Assembly (NCBI RefSeq): GCF_008923365.1
Contig: NZ_WBMR01000014.1
Span: 1-64,000, forward strand
Source: Actinomadura montaniterrae
GTDB taxonomy: Bacteria > Actinomycetota > Actinomycetes > Streptosporangiales > Streptosporangiaceae
Reading direction: 5' to 3'
DNA length: 64,000 nt
Shown: positions 1 to 8,325 of the stretch, one piece after another
Numbering within the stretch: position 1 is the first letter of the stretch
Layout: each line of letters starts with the position of its first letter
Position numbers and translations under genes: made by a program
The notes under the pieces: generated by a model
What the model saw: the letters and a program-made list of their open reading frames with translations, nothing else
What the model was told of the DNA's origin: nothing
Database searches by the model: none

Positions 1-197
1 CTCTGGATGTCGGGGATCGCGACGTTGACGATGAAGAAGTCGAGGGTGGTGATGAAGATGCCGACGAGCAGGACCAGCAGGCCGGCGGCCGGTGCGGCGT
101 GCGCGGGCGCGCCGTCCTGGGGCCGCCGGGCCGCCTGCGGTGTCGCGGTGGTGGACAAGGGATCTCCCCGGTTCGTTCGTCTCGGTGCGTGCACCAT
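1..197 (-). CDS. DHA2-type MFS drug exporter, N-terminal fragment
   Basis: Only the first ~65 residues lie in the window; the gene runs off the left edge. After a short Ala/Pro-rich cytoplasmic leader comes a hydrophobic first helix followed by the motif LDFFIVNVAIPDI, the classic start of 14-TM drug:H+ antiporters of the DHA2 (EmrB/QacA) family (helix 1, motif D1). Two in-frame starts each have a ribosome site: ATG at 197 behind GGGAG and TTG at 158 behind GGGGAGA; the TTG start gives MSTTATPQ. Substrate cannot be told from this fragment. Confidence 0.8.
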   Translation of the reverse strand, partial: MVHAPRRTNRGDPLSTTATPQAARRPQDGAPAHAAPAAGLLVLLVGIFITTLDFFIVNVAIPDIQ

Positions 198-310
198 GAC
201 GATCTCCCGCGGGCGGTCATCGGGTCGATGACGTCAGGGGTAATGCGGCAGGTGAGGAGCCGGGTAATTCGCTTGTGCGCAGGTCCGCGGCCGTCCTAGC
301 GTCCCGTCCC

Positions 311-1132
311 ATGGACGCACCGGTGCGGCGGCTCTCGATCGACGACCTTCCCGCGTGCCAGCGGCTCGCCGAGGACCGCGAGTGGGGGAGGGAGGACCGC
401 AAGTGGCGCTTCCTCTTCTCGGTCGGCGACGTCTACGGCGTCGACGACGGGAACGGCGGCCTCGCCGCCACGGTGGTGTCGACCCCGTACGGCAAGGACG
501 TCGCGGCGATCAGCATGGTGCTGGTCGCGAAGCGCCATGAGCGGCGCGGCCTCGGCGGCCGGATCATGCGGCACGCGATGGACGAGGCGGGGACGGCGAG
601 CCTCTGCCTGACCGCCACCGAGATGGGCCGTCCGCTGTACGAGCGCCTGGGCTTCCGGACGGTGGGGTCGTGTACCACGTACACGGGCGAGGTCGACGGG
701 CCGTCGGGGCACGGTGCGTCCGTGCCCGCGACGGCCGCGGACATGCCTGCCGTCCACGCGCTCGACACCGAGGTCTTCGGCGCCGACCGGGCCCAGGTCG
801 TGGACGGGTTGCCGGCGTTCTGCGAGACCTTCAACGTCGTCCGCGACGGGTCCGGCATCGCGGGTTTCGGGGGCGTCTGGCGGAACGACGGGCGGGCCCT
901 CGTCGGGCCCGTCGTGGCCCGCGACGCGGGTACCGCCCTGTCGCTCCTGGACGAGATCGTCCCGCCGGGGCCGGTGCGCCTCGACATCGACCACCGGCAC
1001 CCGGAGCTCGTCGCGTGGGCGGAGAAGCGCGGGCTGAGCCCGTTCTTCTCCACCACGGTCATGGAGTACGGCGAGCCGATCGCGAACGACCCCGCCCGGC
1101 TGTTCCTGCCGGTCGCCCAAGCCCTCGGCTAG
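311..1132 (+). CDS. GNAT family N-acetyltransferase, two-domain
   Basis: A 273-residue protein whose N-terminal half is a GNAT acetyl-CoA fold: the pyrophosphate-binding loop is seen as KRHERRGLGGRIM, followed by the helix/strand end YERLGFRTVG. The C-terminal ~130 residues resemble the second domain found in YitI-like (Acetyltransf_18) GNATs. The substrate is not evident. ATG 311 has no Shine-Dalgarno sequence and lies just behind a -10-like CTAGCG, so a leaderless transcript is likely; an in-frame GTG at 275 is possible but adds non-conserved residues. Its stop codon overlaps head-on (CTAG) with the stop of the convergent desaturase gene. Confidence 0.8.
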   Translation: MDAPVRRLSIDDLPACQRLAEDREWGREDRKWRFLFSVGDVYGVDDGNGGLAATVVSTPYGKDVAAISMVLVAKRHERRGLGGRIMRHAMDEAGTASLCLTATEMGRPLYERLGFRTVGSCTTYTGEVDGPSGHGASVPATAADMPAVHALDTEVFGADRAQVVDGLPAFCETFNVVRDGSGIAGFGGVWRNDGRALVGPVVARDAGTALSLLDEIVPPGPVRLDIDHRHPELVAWAEKRGLSPFFSTTVMEYGEPIANDPARLFLPVAQALG

Positions 1133-2247
1133 GCGGCGACGGGTTCGCGGGCCGGGGGCGTCGGGGCGGGCTTCGGCTTCGGGGCGCCGCCCGGGAGGGC
1201 GTAGCGGAAGATCTTCTTCCAGGTGCTCGCGACCTGCTTCGTCAGCGAGCCGGTGTGGTACGGCAGGCCGTAGCGGGCGCACAGGTCGCGGACGCGCGGG
1301 GCGATCTCCGCGTACCGGTTGCTCGGGATGTCCGGGAACAGGTGGTGCTCGACCTGGTGGCTGAGGTTGCCGGTCATCAGGTGGAACAGCGGGCCGCCGG
1401 TGATGTTGGCGGAGCCGAGCAGCTGCCGGACGTACCACTCGCCGCGGGTCTCCTCGTCGAGCGGGTAGTCCTCCTCGAACACGTCGATGTCGCCGGGGAA
1501 GTGCCCGCAGAAGATGATCATGTGGGCCCAGACGTTGCGGACCACGTTCGCGGTGAAGTTCGCGGACAGCGTGGACAGGAACTGCGGCCCGCTGAGCAGC
1601 GGGAACGCCAGGTAGTCCTTGCCCCACTGGCGGCGGATCTTGCGTCCGATCGCGCGCAGCTTCGCCTTCGTCGCCTCCTCGTCGTGGGTGCCCTCGCGGA
1701 TCTTGTCGATCTCCAGGTCGTGCAGCGCGACGCCGTACTCGAAGAACATCGCCAGCAGCGCGTTGTAGAGCGGCTGCGGCACGTTCCCCCAGCTCCACGG
1801 CTGCTCGGGCGCGACGCGCAGGATCCCGTAGCCGACGTCGTTGTCCTTGCCGAGGACGTTGGTGAAGGTGTGGTGGACGAAGTTGTGCGAGTGCTTCCAC
1901 TGCTCGGCGGGGGAGACGTTGTCCCACTCCCAGGTCGTCGAGTGGATCTTCGGGTCGCGCATCCAGTCCCACTGGCCGTGCATGACGTTGTGCCCGATCT
2001 CCATGTTCTCCAGGATCTTCGCGACGGCGAGGGTCGCGGTCCCGGCGAGCCAGGCGGGCGGCAGCGCGGACGCCATCAGCAGCGCGCGGCCGCCGATCTC
2101 CAGGCCGCGCTGCCAGCGGATCACCTTGTGGATGTAGTCGGCGTCGCGCTCGCCGAGGTCGGCGGTGATCTCGTCGCGGAGCGCGTCGAGCTCGCGGGCG
2201 ATCGCGGCGTAGTCGGCGGGAGTCAGGTGGTCGGTCGTTGCGGGCAT
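1129..2247 (-). CDS. Membrane fatty acid desaturase (DesA3-like acyl-CoA/lipid desaturase)
   Basis: The 372-residue protein has the three histidine boxes of the membrane fatty-acid desaturase family: HNVMH (His86/His90), HSHNFVHH (119-126) and HQVEHH (297-302), which bind the di-iron centre that inserts a double bond into a fatty acyl chain. Hydrophobic stretches near 55-80, 155-175 and 220-245 are the membrane segments. It lies 12 bp downstream of a ferredoxin-reductase-type gene on the same strand, the same pairing as DesA3 with Rv3230c in mycobacteria, a stearoyl-CoA delta-9 desaturase and its electron donor. The double-bond position here is inferred from that pairing only. Confidence 0.93.
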   Translation of the reverse strand: MPATTDHLTPADYAAIARELDALRDEITADLGERDADYIHKVIRWQRGLEIGGRALLMASALPPAWLAGTATLAVAKILENMEIGHNVMHGQWDWMRDPKIHSTTWEWDNVSPAEQWKHSHNFVHHTFTNVLGKDNDVGYGILRVAPEQPWSWGNVPQPLYNALLAMFFEYGVALHDLEIDKIREGTHDEEATKAKLRAIGRKIRRQWGKDYLAFPLLSGPQFLSTLSANFTANVVRNVWAHMIIFCGHFPGDIDVFEEDYPLDEETRGEWYVRQLLGSANITGGPLFHLMTGNLSHQVEHHLFPDIPSNRYAEIAPRVRDLCARYGLPYHTGSLTKQVASTWKKIFRYALPGGAPKPKPAPTPPAREPVAA

Positions 2248-2259
2248 CGTCGGTCCCTT

Positions 2260-3318
2260 TCAGAGTTCGATGTCGACGGGGCCGGCGGCGGCCGAGACGC
2301 ACGTCTGCACGATCTGGCCCTCCTCGCCGTGTACCTCGCCGGTGCGCAGGTCGCGGACCCGGCCGGAGCGGAGGCGGCCGACGCAGCTGTAGCAGATGCC
2401 CATCCGGCAGCCGCTCGGCAGCAGCGCGCCCGCGCGCTCGCCGGCGTCCAGGAGCGGCGTGCTCCCGTCGGCGTCGGTCTCGACGCCGCTCTCGCTGAAC
2501 CGGACGCGCCCGCCCGCGCCCGCCGCGCCCGCCGCCAGAGCGGGACGGAACCGCTCGACGCGCAGCCGGTCCTCGATCCCGGCGGCGCGCCAGTGCGCGG
2601 TCAGGCCGTCCAGCATCTCGGACGGCCCGCAGGCCCAGGCGTCCCGTTCCGCCCAGTCGGGGCAGAGCCCGGCGATGTCGGACGGTTCGAGGCGGCCGGC
2701 GGTGGACGTGTGCCGCTCGTGCAGCCGGATCCCGGGCATCCGGCGCAGTTCGTCGCCGAAGATGACGTCGCCGGCGTGCCGGTCGGAGTGGACGACGGTG
2801 ACGTCCGCAGCGTCCCCGGTGGCGGCCAGGTGGCGGAGCATCGCCATGACCGGAGTGATCCCGCTGCCCGCCGTGACGAACAGCAGCCGGGACGGCACCG
2901 GCGACGGGAGCGTGAAGTCGCCGTCGGCGGCGCCGAGCCGGACGATCGCGCCCGGCCGGATCCGGTGCACGAGGTGCGCGGACACGAAGCCGTCGCGGCC
3001 CGCCTTGACCGTGATCGTGATGCGGCCGTCCGGCCGGGGCGGGGACGACAGCGAGAACGTGCGCCAGTGCCGGACGCCGTCGATGTCCACGCCGATCTTC
3101 ACCCACTGGCCGGGGCGGTGGCCGCGCCAGGCCGTCCCGGGCCTGATCACCAGGGTCGCGGCGCCGGGCGCCTCGTGCCGCAGTGCTTCGACCCGGCCGC
3201 GCGGTTCGGCGGTGGACCACAGCGGGTTGAGCAGGCCGAGGTAGTCCTCCGGGAGCAGCGGTGTCGTCAGCAGGCGCGCGGCGGCGGCGAGCCGCTGCGC
3301 TGAGAGTGCAGGGGTCAA
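2260..3318 (-). CDS. Ferredoxin reductase fused to 2Fe-2S ferredoxin (desaturase electron donor)
   Basis: The 352-residue flavoprotein carries, in order, an FAD-binding barrel with the RTFSLSS motif, an NAD(P)H-binding domain with GSGITPVMAML, and a C-terminal plant-type [2Fe-2S] domain in which four cysteines are spaced as C-x4-C-x2-C (GCRMGICYSC) plus a distal QTC. It would pass electrons from NAD(P)H to the di-iron desaturase encoded 12 bp downstream, as Rv3230c does for DesA3. The two genes form an operon whose only promoter region is the intergenic stretch upstream, where a 22-bp palindrome sits. Confidence 0.93.
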   Translation of the reverse strand: MTPALSAQRLAAAARLLTTPLLPEDYLGLLNPLWSTAEPRGRVEALRHEAPGAATLVIRPGTAWRGHRPGQWVKIGVDIDGVRHWRTFSLSSPPRPDGRITITVKAGRDGFVSAHLVHRIRPGAIVRLGAADGDFTLPSPVPSRLLFVTAGSGITPVMAMLRHLAATGDAADVTVVHSDRHAGDVIFGDELRRMPGIRLHERHTSTAGRLEPSDIAGLCPDWAERDAWACGPSEMLDGLTAHWRAAGIEDRLRVERFRPALAAGAAGAGGRVRFSESGVETDADGSTPLLDAGERAGALLPSGCRMGICYSCVGRLRSGRVRDLRTGEVHGEEGQIVQTCVSAAAGPVDIEL

Positions 3319-3359
3319 GGGTGCCTCCCCGTCGGCGCGCTTAACTTACGCTTTAGTAA

Positions 3360-3381
3360 CCTACGGTTACGTAGCCGTAGG
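3360..3381. promoter_or_regulatory. Palindromic operator upstream of the desaturase operon
   Basis: A near-perfect 22-bp inverted repeat reads CCTACGG-T-TACGTA-G-CCGTAGG with one mismatched pair. It lies about 40 bp upstream of the reductase start and is preceded by AT-rich sequence (TTAACTTACG, CTTTAGTAAC) unlike the surroundings, consistent with the promoter. The size and symmetry suit a TetR-family fatty-acid regulator; no regulator gene is adjacent. Confidence 0.6.
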
Positions 3382-3411
3382 GAGGTCGCAAGCCCTGCCG
3401 GGCGAAAGCGA

Positions 3412-3459
3412 CAGGCATCACACCATCGCATGATGTTCCATCCGATGGTGTAATGCCTG
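3412..3459. terminator. Long stem-loop downstream of the DUF427 gene
   Basis: Inverted repeat with 17-bp arms (3412-3428 and 3443-3459), a single A/C mismatch and a 14-nt loop. It lies past the 3' end of the DUF427 gene and upstream of the desaturase operon promoter, so it probably ends DUF427 transcription. It has no T tract; a protein-binding role cannot be excluded. Confidence 0.5.
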
Positions 3460-3531
3460 GTGACAACTTCCGCGCGCTGATGTGGGCCGGCCGCTAACCC
3501 TCCTTAGCCGGACGCCTCGAACCGGGTGTGC

Positions 3532-4284
3532 TCAGAAACGCGACTTCGGCCGCTCCTGCAGCACCCCGTCCACAAAGATGTCGACCTTCTCGCTGTAGAA
3601 GCACACCAGCCCCGCCACCTTGCGGGACTCCTCCAACGGCGTCGGGTACGACCAGGCGAGATCCTCGTGGATCTTGCCGTTCGCCCGCACCGACCAGTAC
3701 TCCGCCGTGCCCTTGTACGGGCAGTGGGTCGCGGTGTCGGTGTGCTCTAGCAGATCCATCCGGACGTGCGTCTTCGGCAGGTAGTACCGCACCGGAAGAC
3801 CCGTCTCGAACAGCAACCTGGGGCTCGACGACTCCGCCACCGTCACGCCGTCCACCTCCACACGCACGCGCCGGGAACTCGCCAGCACGTCCACGCGCGT
3901 GTACGGGTTGCGCGGATGGACGAACACCTCCTCGTCCTCCTCGAACCACGCGTCCATCGCTTCCCACTCCAGCCGGACGAGCCCGCGCAGCTCCTCGACC
4001 GGCGAGTCGAGGTAGCGGAGCGCCGAACCCGGAGCCTCCGCACCGTCCACCTTCACCGTGTACGCCGTCGCGTCGCCGCGGCTCGGCGAGTGCTTGCCCG
4101 GACCGTCCTCGACGAGCTCGGCCCGCACGTCCGCCGCGGGAATGTAGTACGCCGGGTAGTAGGGGATCTCCCACACGAGAACCGGCGCGGTGGTGTCCGC
4201 AACCAGGTTGCCGCCGAGATACGCCCGGATGCGCTTGCCGCCCTGCTCGATGCGGACGCGGGTCCGCTCCTTCGCTGCACTCAT
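3532..4284 (-). CDS. DUF427 protein, internally duplicated
   Basis: A 250-residue soluble protein made of two DUF427 units (about 5-110 and 125-245). The second copy has the family hallmark CPYKGTAEYWSV with downstream WSYPTP; the first copy keeps the strand pattern (VLVWEIPYYPAYYIP) but has lost the Cys-Pro-x-K motif, reading KHSPSRGDATAYTV instead. The second copy's hallmark sits in a beta-tent fold pocket whose function is unknown. The gene is monocistronic, with a strong stem-loop downstream. Confidence 0.88.
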   Translation of the reverse strand: MSAAKERTRVRIEQGGKRIRAYLGGNLVADTTAPVLVWEIPYYPAYYIPAADVRAELVEDGPGKHSPSRGDATAYTVKVDGAEAPGSALRYLDSPVEELRGLVRLEWEAMDAWFEEDEEVFVHPRNPYTRVDVLASSRRVRVEVDGVTVAESSSPRLLFETGLPVRYYLPKTHVRMDLLEHTDTATHCPYKGTAEYWSVRANGKIHEDLAWSYPTPLEESRKVAGLVCFYSEKVDIFVDGVLQERPKSRF

Positions 4285-4445
4285 GACTGGGCCAACCGCC
4301 CCCGCCGCGCCCCTATTTCGGCCGCTTGCGGACGCCCCCGACGTGTCGCGCTACGGCGACCCTTGTACCTGCCCACACGAGACCGTCCTGTCACACCCGT
4401 CCCGGCTCTCTCATCCAATTCTCATATTCACCTCACGAGAGCCCC

Positions 4446-5681
4446 ATGCGCGACCAAGAGCCTTCTCGCATGAAATGGCCGTTCCAACGCCGGACCACGC
4501 TCATCAACGGCGCCCTCGGCGTGCTGCTGGTGGCCGGGGCCGGCACCGCATATCTCACCCTCGGCGACGGAGGTGACGGCGCCGCCGCGGCCACCCGGGT
4601 CACGCGGGTGGAGCGCGGCACGGTGTCGGCGTCGGTGTCGGCGTCCGGCTCGGTGGAGAGCGCGCGCACTAGCGACCTGTCGTTCGGCACGTCCGGCACG
4701 GTCGCCAAGATCTACGTCAAGGCAGGCCAGAAGGTCGTCGCCGGCGCCGTCCTCGCCCGGCTCGACCAGACCGAGGCGCTCGAGAACATCGACGAGGCCA
4801 AGGCCAACCTGGAGGCCGCCGAGGACGGCGACACCACGTCCGCCAAGGGCTACGCCAGCTACCTGCAGGTGAAGAACGCCTACAACTCCGCGCTGCGCGC
4901 CTACCAGGGCACCGTCCTGAAGGCCCCGTTCGCCGGCACCATCACCGCCGTCAACGGAACCGTCGGCGGCAGCTCCGGCGGGTCCGGATCGTCGTCGTCG
5001 GGTTCGGGTTCGTCCGGTTCCGGGTCGTCCGGATCGTCGGGCGCGGGGGCGTCGGGCGGCGGCGGGACGGGGTCGTCGTCGTCCTCCTCGTCGTCGGGGT
5101 CCTCGTCCTCGTCCGGGTCCGGGTTCATGGAGCTCGTCGACACCAAGCACCTGCAGATCGAAGGCGACTTCACCGAGGCCGACACCACCAAGCTCAAGGT
5201 CGGCCAGACCGCGTCCATCTCCTTCGACGCCCTCACCGGAAAGACCGCCACCGGCAAGATCACCTCGATCGGGCTGTCCCCGACCACCACCGACAACGTG
5301 GTCAAGTTCCCCGCGACGATCTCGCTCACCAAGGTCCCGTCCGGGGTCCGGCTCGGCCAGACCGCCACCGTCGAGATCACCACCGCGTCCGCCGACGACG
5401 TCCTGTACGTGCCGACCGCTGCCGTCAAGACCGCCGGCGGGCAGAGCACCGTCACCGTCGTCCGCAACGGCAAGCAGAGCACCGTCACCGTCGAGACCGG
5501 CGTGAAGGGCGACCAGGGCACCGAGATCACCTCCGGCCTCAACGAGGGCGACCAGGTCGTCGTCACCTCCACGAGCACCGGAACCAGCGGCACCACCCAG
5601 CGCGGCGGCCTCCCCGGAGGCGGCGCCGGCCCCGGCGGCTTCGGCGGCGGCGCACCGGGCGGCGGCGGGGGCCGCAGGTGA
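4446..5681 (+). CDS. MacA-like periplasmic-adaptor (HlyD/RND) subunit of an ABC exporter
   Basis: A 411-residue protein with one N-terminal membrane segment (about 18-37), a split barrel-sandwich/lipoyl domain (GTVAKIYVKAGQKV, then KAPFAGTITAV), and beta-barrel plus membrane-proximal domains in the C-terminal half. Between the lipoyl halves the usual long helical hairpin is short. Residues ~174-228 form an almost pure Ser/Gly stretch just after the second lipoyl half, and the extreme C terminus is Gly-rich. ATG 4446 follows GAGAG; ATG 4470 is an alternative. The next gene overlaps by 4 bp. It would couple the MacB-like ATPase/permease to the cell surface. The Ser/Gly insert is unusual for the family. 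Confidence 0.85.
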   Translation: MRDQEPSRMKWPFQRRTTLINGALGVLLVAGAGTAYLTLGDGGDGAAAATRVTRVERGTVSASVSASGSVESARTSDLSFGTSGTVAKIYVKAGQKVVAGAVLARLDQTEALENIDEAKANLEAAEDGDTTSAKGYASYLQVKNAYNSALRAYQGTVLKAPFAGTITAVNGTVGGSSGGSGSSSSGSGSSGSGSSGSSGAGASGGGGTGSSSSSSSSGSSSSSGSGFMELVDTKHLQIEGDFTEADTTKLKVGQTASISFDALTGKTATGKITSIGLSPTTTDNVVKFPATISLTKVPSGVRLGQTATVEITTASADDVLYVPTAAVKTAGGQSTVTVVRNGKQSTVTVETGVKGDQGTEITSGLNEGDQVVVTSTSTGTSGTTQRGGLPGGGAGPGGFGGGAPGGGGGRR

Positions 5682-6484
5682 TCCCCGACCCCCGGCAGGA
5701 CGGCCCTAAGCCCGTCCTCAGCATCCGCGACGTCGGCAAGGTCTACGGTGAGGGCGACACCGCCGTCCACGCGCTGCGCGGCGTCACCCTCACCGTCGAG
5801 GCCGGCGACTACGTCGCGATCATGGGCGCGTCCGGATCCGGCAAGTCCACCCTGATGAACATCATCGGGTGCCTGGACGTCCCGACCTCCGGCCGCTACC
5901 TCCTCGACGGCATCGACGTCGGCGCCCTCGACGAGCGCCGCCTCGCCATCCTCCGCAACCGCCGCATCGGGTTCATCTTCCAGTCCTTCAACCTCATCCC
6001 CCGGATGACCGCGCAGGCCAACGTCGAGCTCCCGCTCGCCTACGGCGGCGTCAAAGGCCCCGAACGCCGCCGCCGCGCCCTCGCCGCCCTCCGCGAGGTC
6101 GGCCTCGCCGACCGCACCCGGCACGAACCCAACGAACTGTCCGGCGGGCAGCAGCAGCGCGTCGCCGTCGCGCGCGCGCTCGTCACCGCCCCCACCCTGC
6201 TGCTCGCCGACGAACCCACCGGCGCCCTCGACAGCGGCTCCACCGCCGACGTCCTCGCCGTCTTCGACCGGCTCAGCCTCGCCCGCCGCACCATCGTCGT
6301 CATCACCCACGAGGACGACGTCGCGGCGCACGCCAAACGCGTCGTCCGCCTCGTCGACGGCCGCGTCGTCGACGACGTCCGCCGCGCCCCCGTCGCCGGC
6401 CCGCCGCCCGCCGCGTCCTGGACCACGCAGGGCGCGTCCTGGACGTCCGAGGACACGTCCTGGACCTCGGAGGGCGCCCGGTGA
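5678..6484 (+). CDS. MacB-like ABC transporter ATP-binding protein
   Basis: A 268-residue ATPase of the LolD/MacB group: Walker A GASGSGKST, Q-loop FIFQSFN, signature LSGGQQQR, Walker B LLLADEPTGAL and the H-loop ITHE are all intact. It starts at GTG 5678, overlapping the adaptor stop (GTGA), and its own stop overlaps the permease start, so the three are translationally coupled. The C-terminal tail carries three 7-residue repeats (SWTTQGA, SWTSEDT, SWTSEGA), an oddity with no role that I know of. It powers export by the neighbouring FtsX-type permease. Confidence 0.93.
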   Translation: MIPDPRQDGPKPVLSIRDVGKVYGEGDTAVHALRGVTLTVEAGDYVAIMGASGSGKSTLMNIIGCLDVPTSGRYLLDGIDVGALDERRLAILRNRRIGFIFQSFNLIPRMTAQANVELPLAYGGVKGPERRRRALAALREVGLADRTRHEPNELSGGQQQRVAVARALVTAPTLLLADEPTGALDSGSTADVLAVFDRLSLARRTIVVITHEDDVAAHAKRVVRLVDGRVVDDVRRAPVAGPPPAASWTTQGASWTSEDTSWTSEGAR

Positions 6485-7791
6485 GCCCCCTGGAGATCCT
6501 GCGGTTCGCGCTGCGCGGGCTGTCCGCGAACAAGCTCCGCAGCTCCCTGACCACCCTCGGCATCCTCATCGGCGTCGGCGCCGTCATCCTGCTCGTCGCC
6601 GTCGGCAACGGCTCGTCCGAGCAGATCAAGAAGAGCATCCAGCGGCTCGGCGCCGACTCCCTCACCGTCACCAAGTCGACGACCGGGAGCGGCGGCGGAC
6701 GCGGCGGCTTCGGCGGCGGCCCCGGCGGTGGCGGTTTCGGTGGCGGCGGCTTCGGCGGCGCCGGATCGCAGTCCGGGCAGAGCTCCGGACCCCGCACCCA
6801 GGCCCACGACCTCACCACCCAGGACGCCGCCGCGCTGGTCAGCGCGTCCGACGCCCCGTCCGTCAAGAGCGCCTCCCCGGTCGTGACCAGCCAGTCCGTC
6901 ACCGCCGGCTACGAGGGCACCAGCGCCACCATCAACCAGTTCGTCGGCACCACCCCCACCTACTTCGCCGCCGCGAACAAGACCGTCGCGTCCGGCACCG
7001 CCTTCACCACCGCCGACGTCACCGCCGCGAACAAGACCGTCGTCCTCGGCAGCACCACCGCCTCCGACCTGTTCGGACGCGTCAGCCCGCTCGGCAAGAA
7101 GATCGACGTCGGCGGGATCCGCTTCACCGTCGTCGGCGTCCTCAAGGCGACCGGCTCGTCGTCCTCCAGCTTCTCCGACCCCGACAGCATCGCGATCGCG
7201 CCGCTGCCCGCCGTGCAGGAGTCCCTCACCGGCTACGGCGCCCTCGACCAGATCATCGTCCAGGCCAAGGACTCCGGCGCCGTCGACTCCGCGCAGGCCG
7301 AGATCACCCAGATCCTCGGCCAGCGGCACGACATCGCCTCGTCCGGCACCGCCGACTTCACCGTCTCCAGCCAGGCCAGCGTCCAGTCGGCGGTCTCCGA
7401 GTCGAACAAGACCTTCACCGTGCTGCTCGGCGCCGTCGCCGCGATCAGCCTCCTCGTCGGCGGCATCGGCATCACCAACATCATGCTGGTCACCGTCACC
7501 GAGCGGACCCGCGAGATCGGCATCCGCAAGGCCATCGGCGCGCCCCGCGGCGCCATCCTCGGCCAGTTCATCGCCGAGGCCACCGTCCTGTCCCTCATCG
7601 GCGGCGTCCTCGGGGTCGCCGCGGGCGTCGTCGGCAGCCTCTTCACGATCGTCGGCGTCAAGCCCGTCCTGGTGCCGTCGTCGATCGTGCTGGCCCTGGC
7701 CGTCTCGGTCGCGATCGGCCTGTTCTTCGGCAGCTACCCGGCCAACCGCGCCGCGAAGCTCCGCCCGATCGAGGCGCTCCGCCATGAGTGA
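6481..7791 (+). CDS. MacB/FtsX-type ABC transporter permease
   Basis: A 436-residue permease with the MacB layout: one N-terminal membrane helix (about 20-42), a large extracytoplasmic MacB_PCD domain, and three C-terminal helices (about 310-430) including GGIGITNIMLVTVTERTREI, typical of the family. Within the extracytoplasmic domain a Gly-rich insert (about 63-100) mirrors the low-complexity inserts of the adaptor and the two genes downstream. Start GTG 6481 overlaps the ATPase stop. With the adaptor and ATPase it forms an efflux complex; the substrate is unknown. Confidence 0.92.
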   Translation: MSPLEILRFALRGLSANKLRSSLTTLGILIGVGAVILLVAVGNGSSEQIKKSIQRLGADSLTVTKSTTGSGGGRGGFGGGPGGGGFGGGGFGGAGSQSGQSSGPRTQAHDLTTQDAAALVSASDAPSVKSASPVVTSQSVTAGYEGTSATINQFVGTTPTYFAAANKTVASGTAFTTADVTAANKTVVLGSTTASDLFGRVSPLGKKIDVGGIRFTVVGVLKATGSSSSSFSDPDSIAIAPLPAVQESLTGYGALDQIIVQAKDSGAVDSAQAEITQILGQRHDIASSGTADFTVSSQASVQSAVSESNKTFTVLLGAVAAISLLVGGIGITNIMLVTVTERTREIGIRKAIGAPRGAILGQFIAEATVLSLIGGVLGVAAGVVGSLFTIVGVKPVLVPSSIVLALAVSVAIGLFFGSYPANRAAKLRPIEALRHE

Positions 7792-8325
7792 CCGACGAAG
7801 GAACCGCCCATGTCCCGCAGACGCCGCAGACCAACCCGCCCCGACCCCACCGCCCCCCGCACCCCACCACCCGGCACCCTGCCGCGAGCCGAGCCCGGCA
7901 ACCGACTACCGCCAGGCCACGCCACCCCGAACACCCCACCACCCGACCGCCCTCGGCCGCGAGCCGAGCCCGGCGACCGATCGGCGGCAGGCCACCCACC
8001 CCCGAGCACCCCACCACCGCCCGACCGCACCCGCCCACGAGCCGAGCCCGGCGACCGATCCGCGCCAGCCCACACGCCCCCGAGCACCCCACCATCGCCC
8101 GGCCGCACCCGGCCGCGAGCCGAGCCAGGCGACCGATCAACGCCAGGCCACGCGGCCCCGATCACCCCACCACCGCCCCGGCACACGCCGGGCCACCGAT
8201 CGAGGGCGGGACGCGCGAACCCGAACAGCCCCGCATCGCCCCGGGACACGCCGCCCGCCGACGTCCCCGACGCCGGACGGACCGAGCAATGGATGTCGCC
8301 GGGCTTCGACGGAGAGGAGGCGCGG
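7792..8325. repeat. Pro/Arg-coding tandem repeat region before the DUF5666 gene
   Basis: This 534-bp stretch is free of stops in several frames. Copies of a unit beginning CGAGCCGAGC start at 7885, 7960, 8038 and 8116, spaced 75, 78 and 78 bp, each a multiple of three. In the frame continuous with the DUF5666 gene the unit reads about 26 residues built on PRAEPGDRS and STPPPPDRTR. Either the downstream gene really starts at ATG 7810 and has a repetitive cytoplasmic N terminus, or this is non-coding spacer. Confidence 0.6.

Noticed and set aside
296-3220. 974-codon open frame on the minus strand across the GNAT, desaturase and reductase genes
   Set aside because: The true genes in other frames have full family motifs; this frame reads as Arg/Pro-rich sequence, the usual shadow in 72% GC DNA. 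The same applies to long shadows at 10263-11672, 12652-14151, 33198-34652 and 52672-54924.
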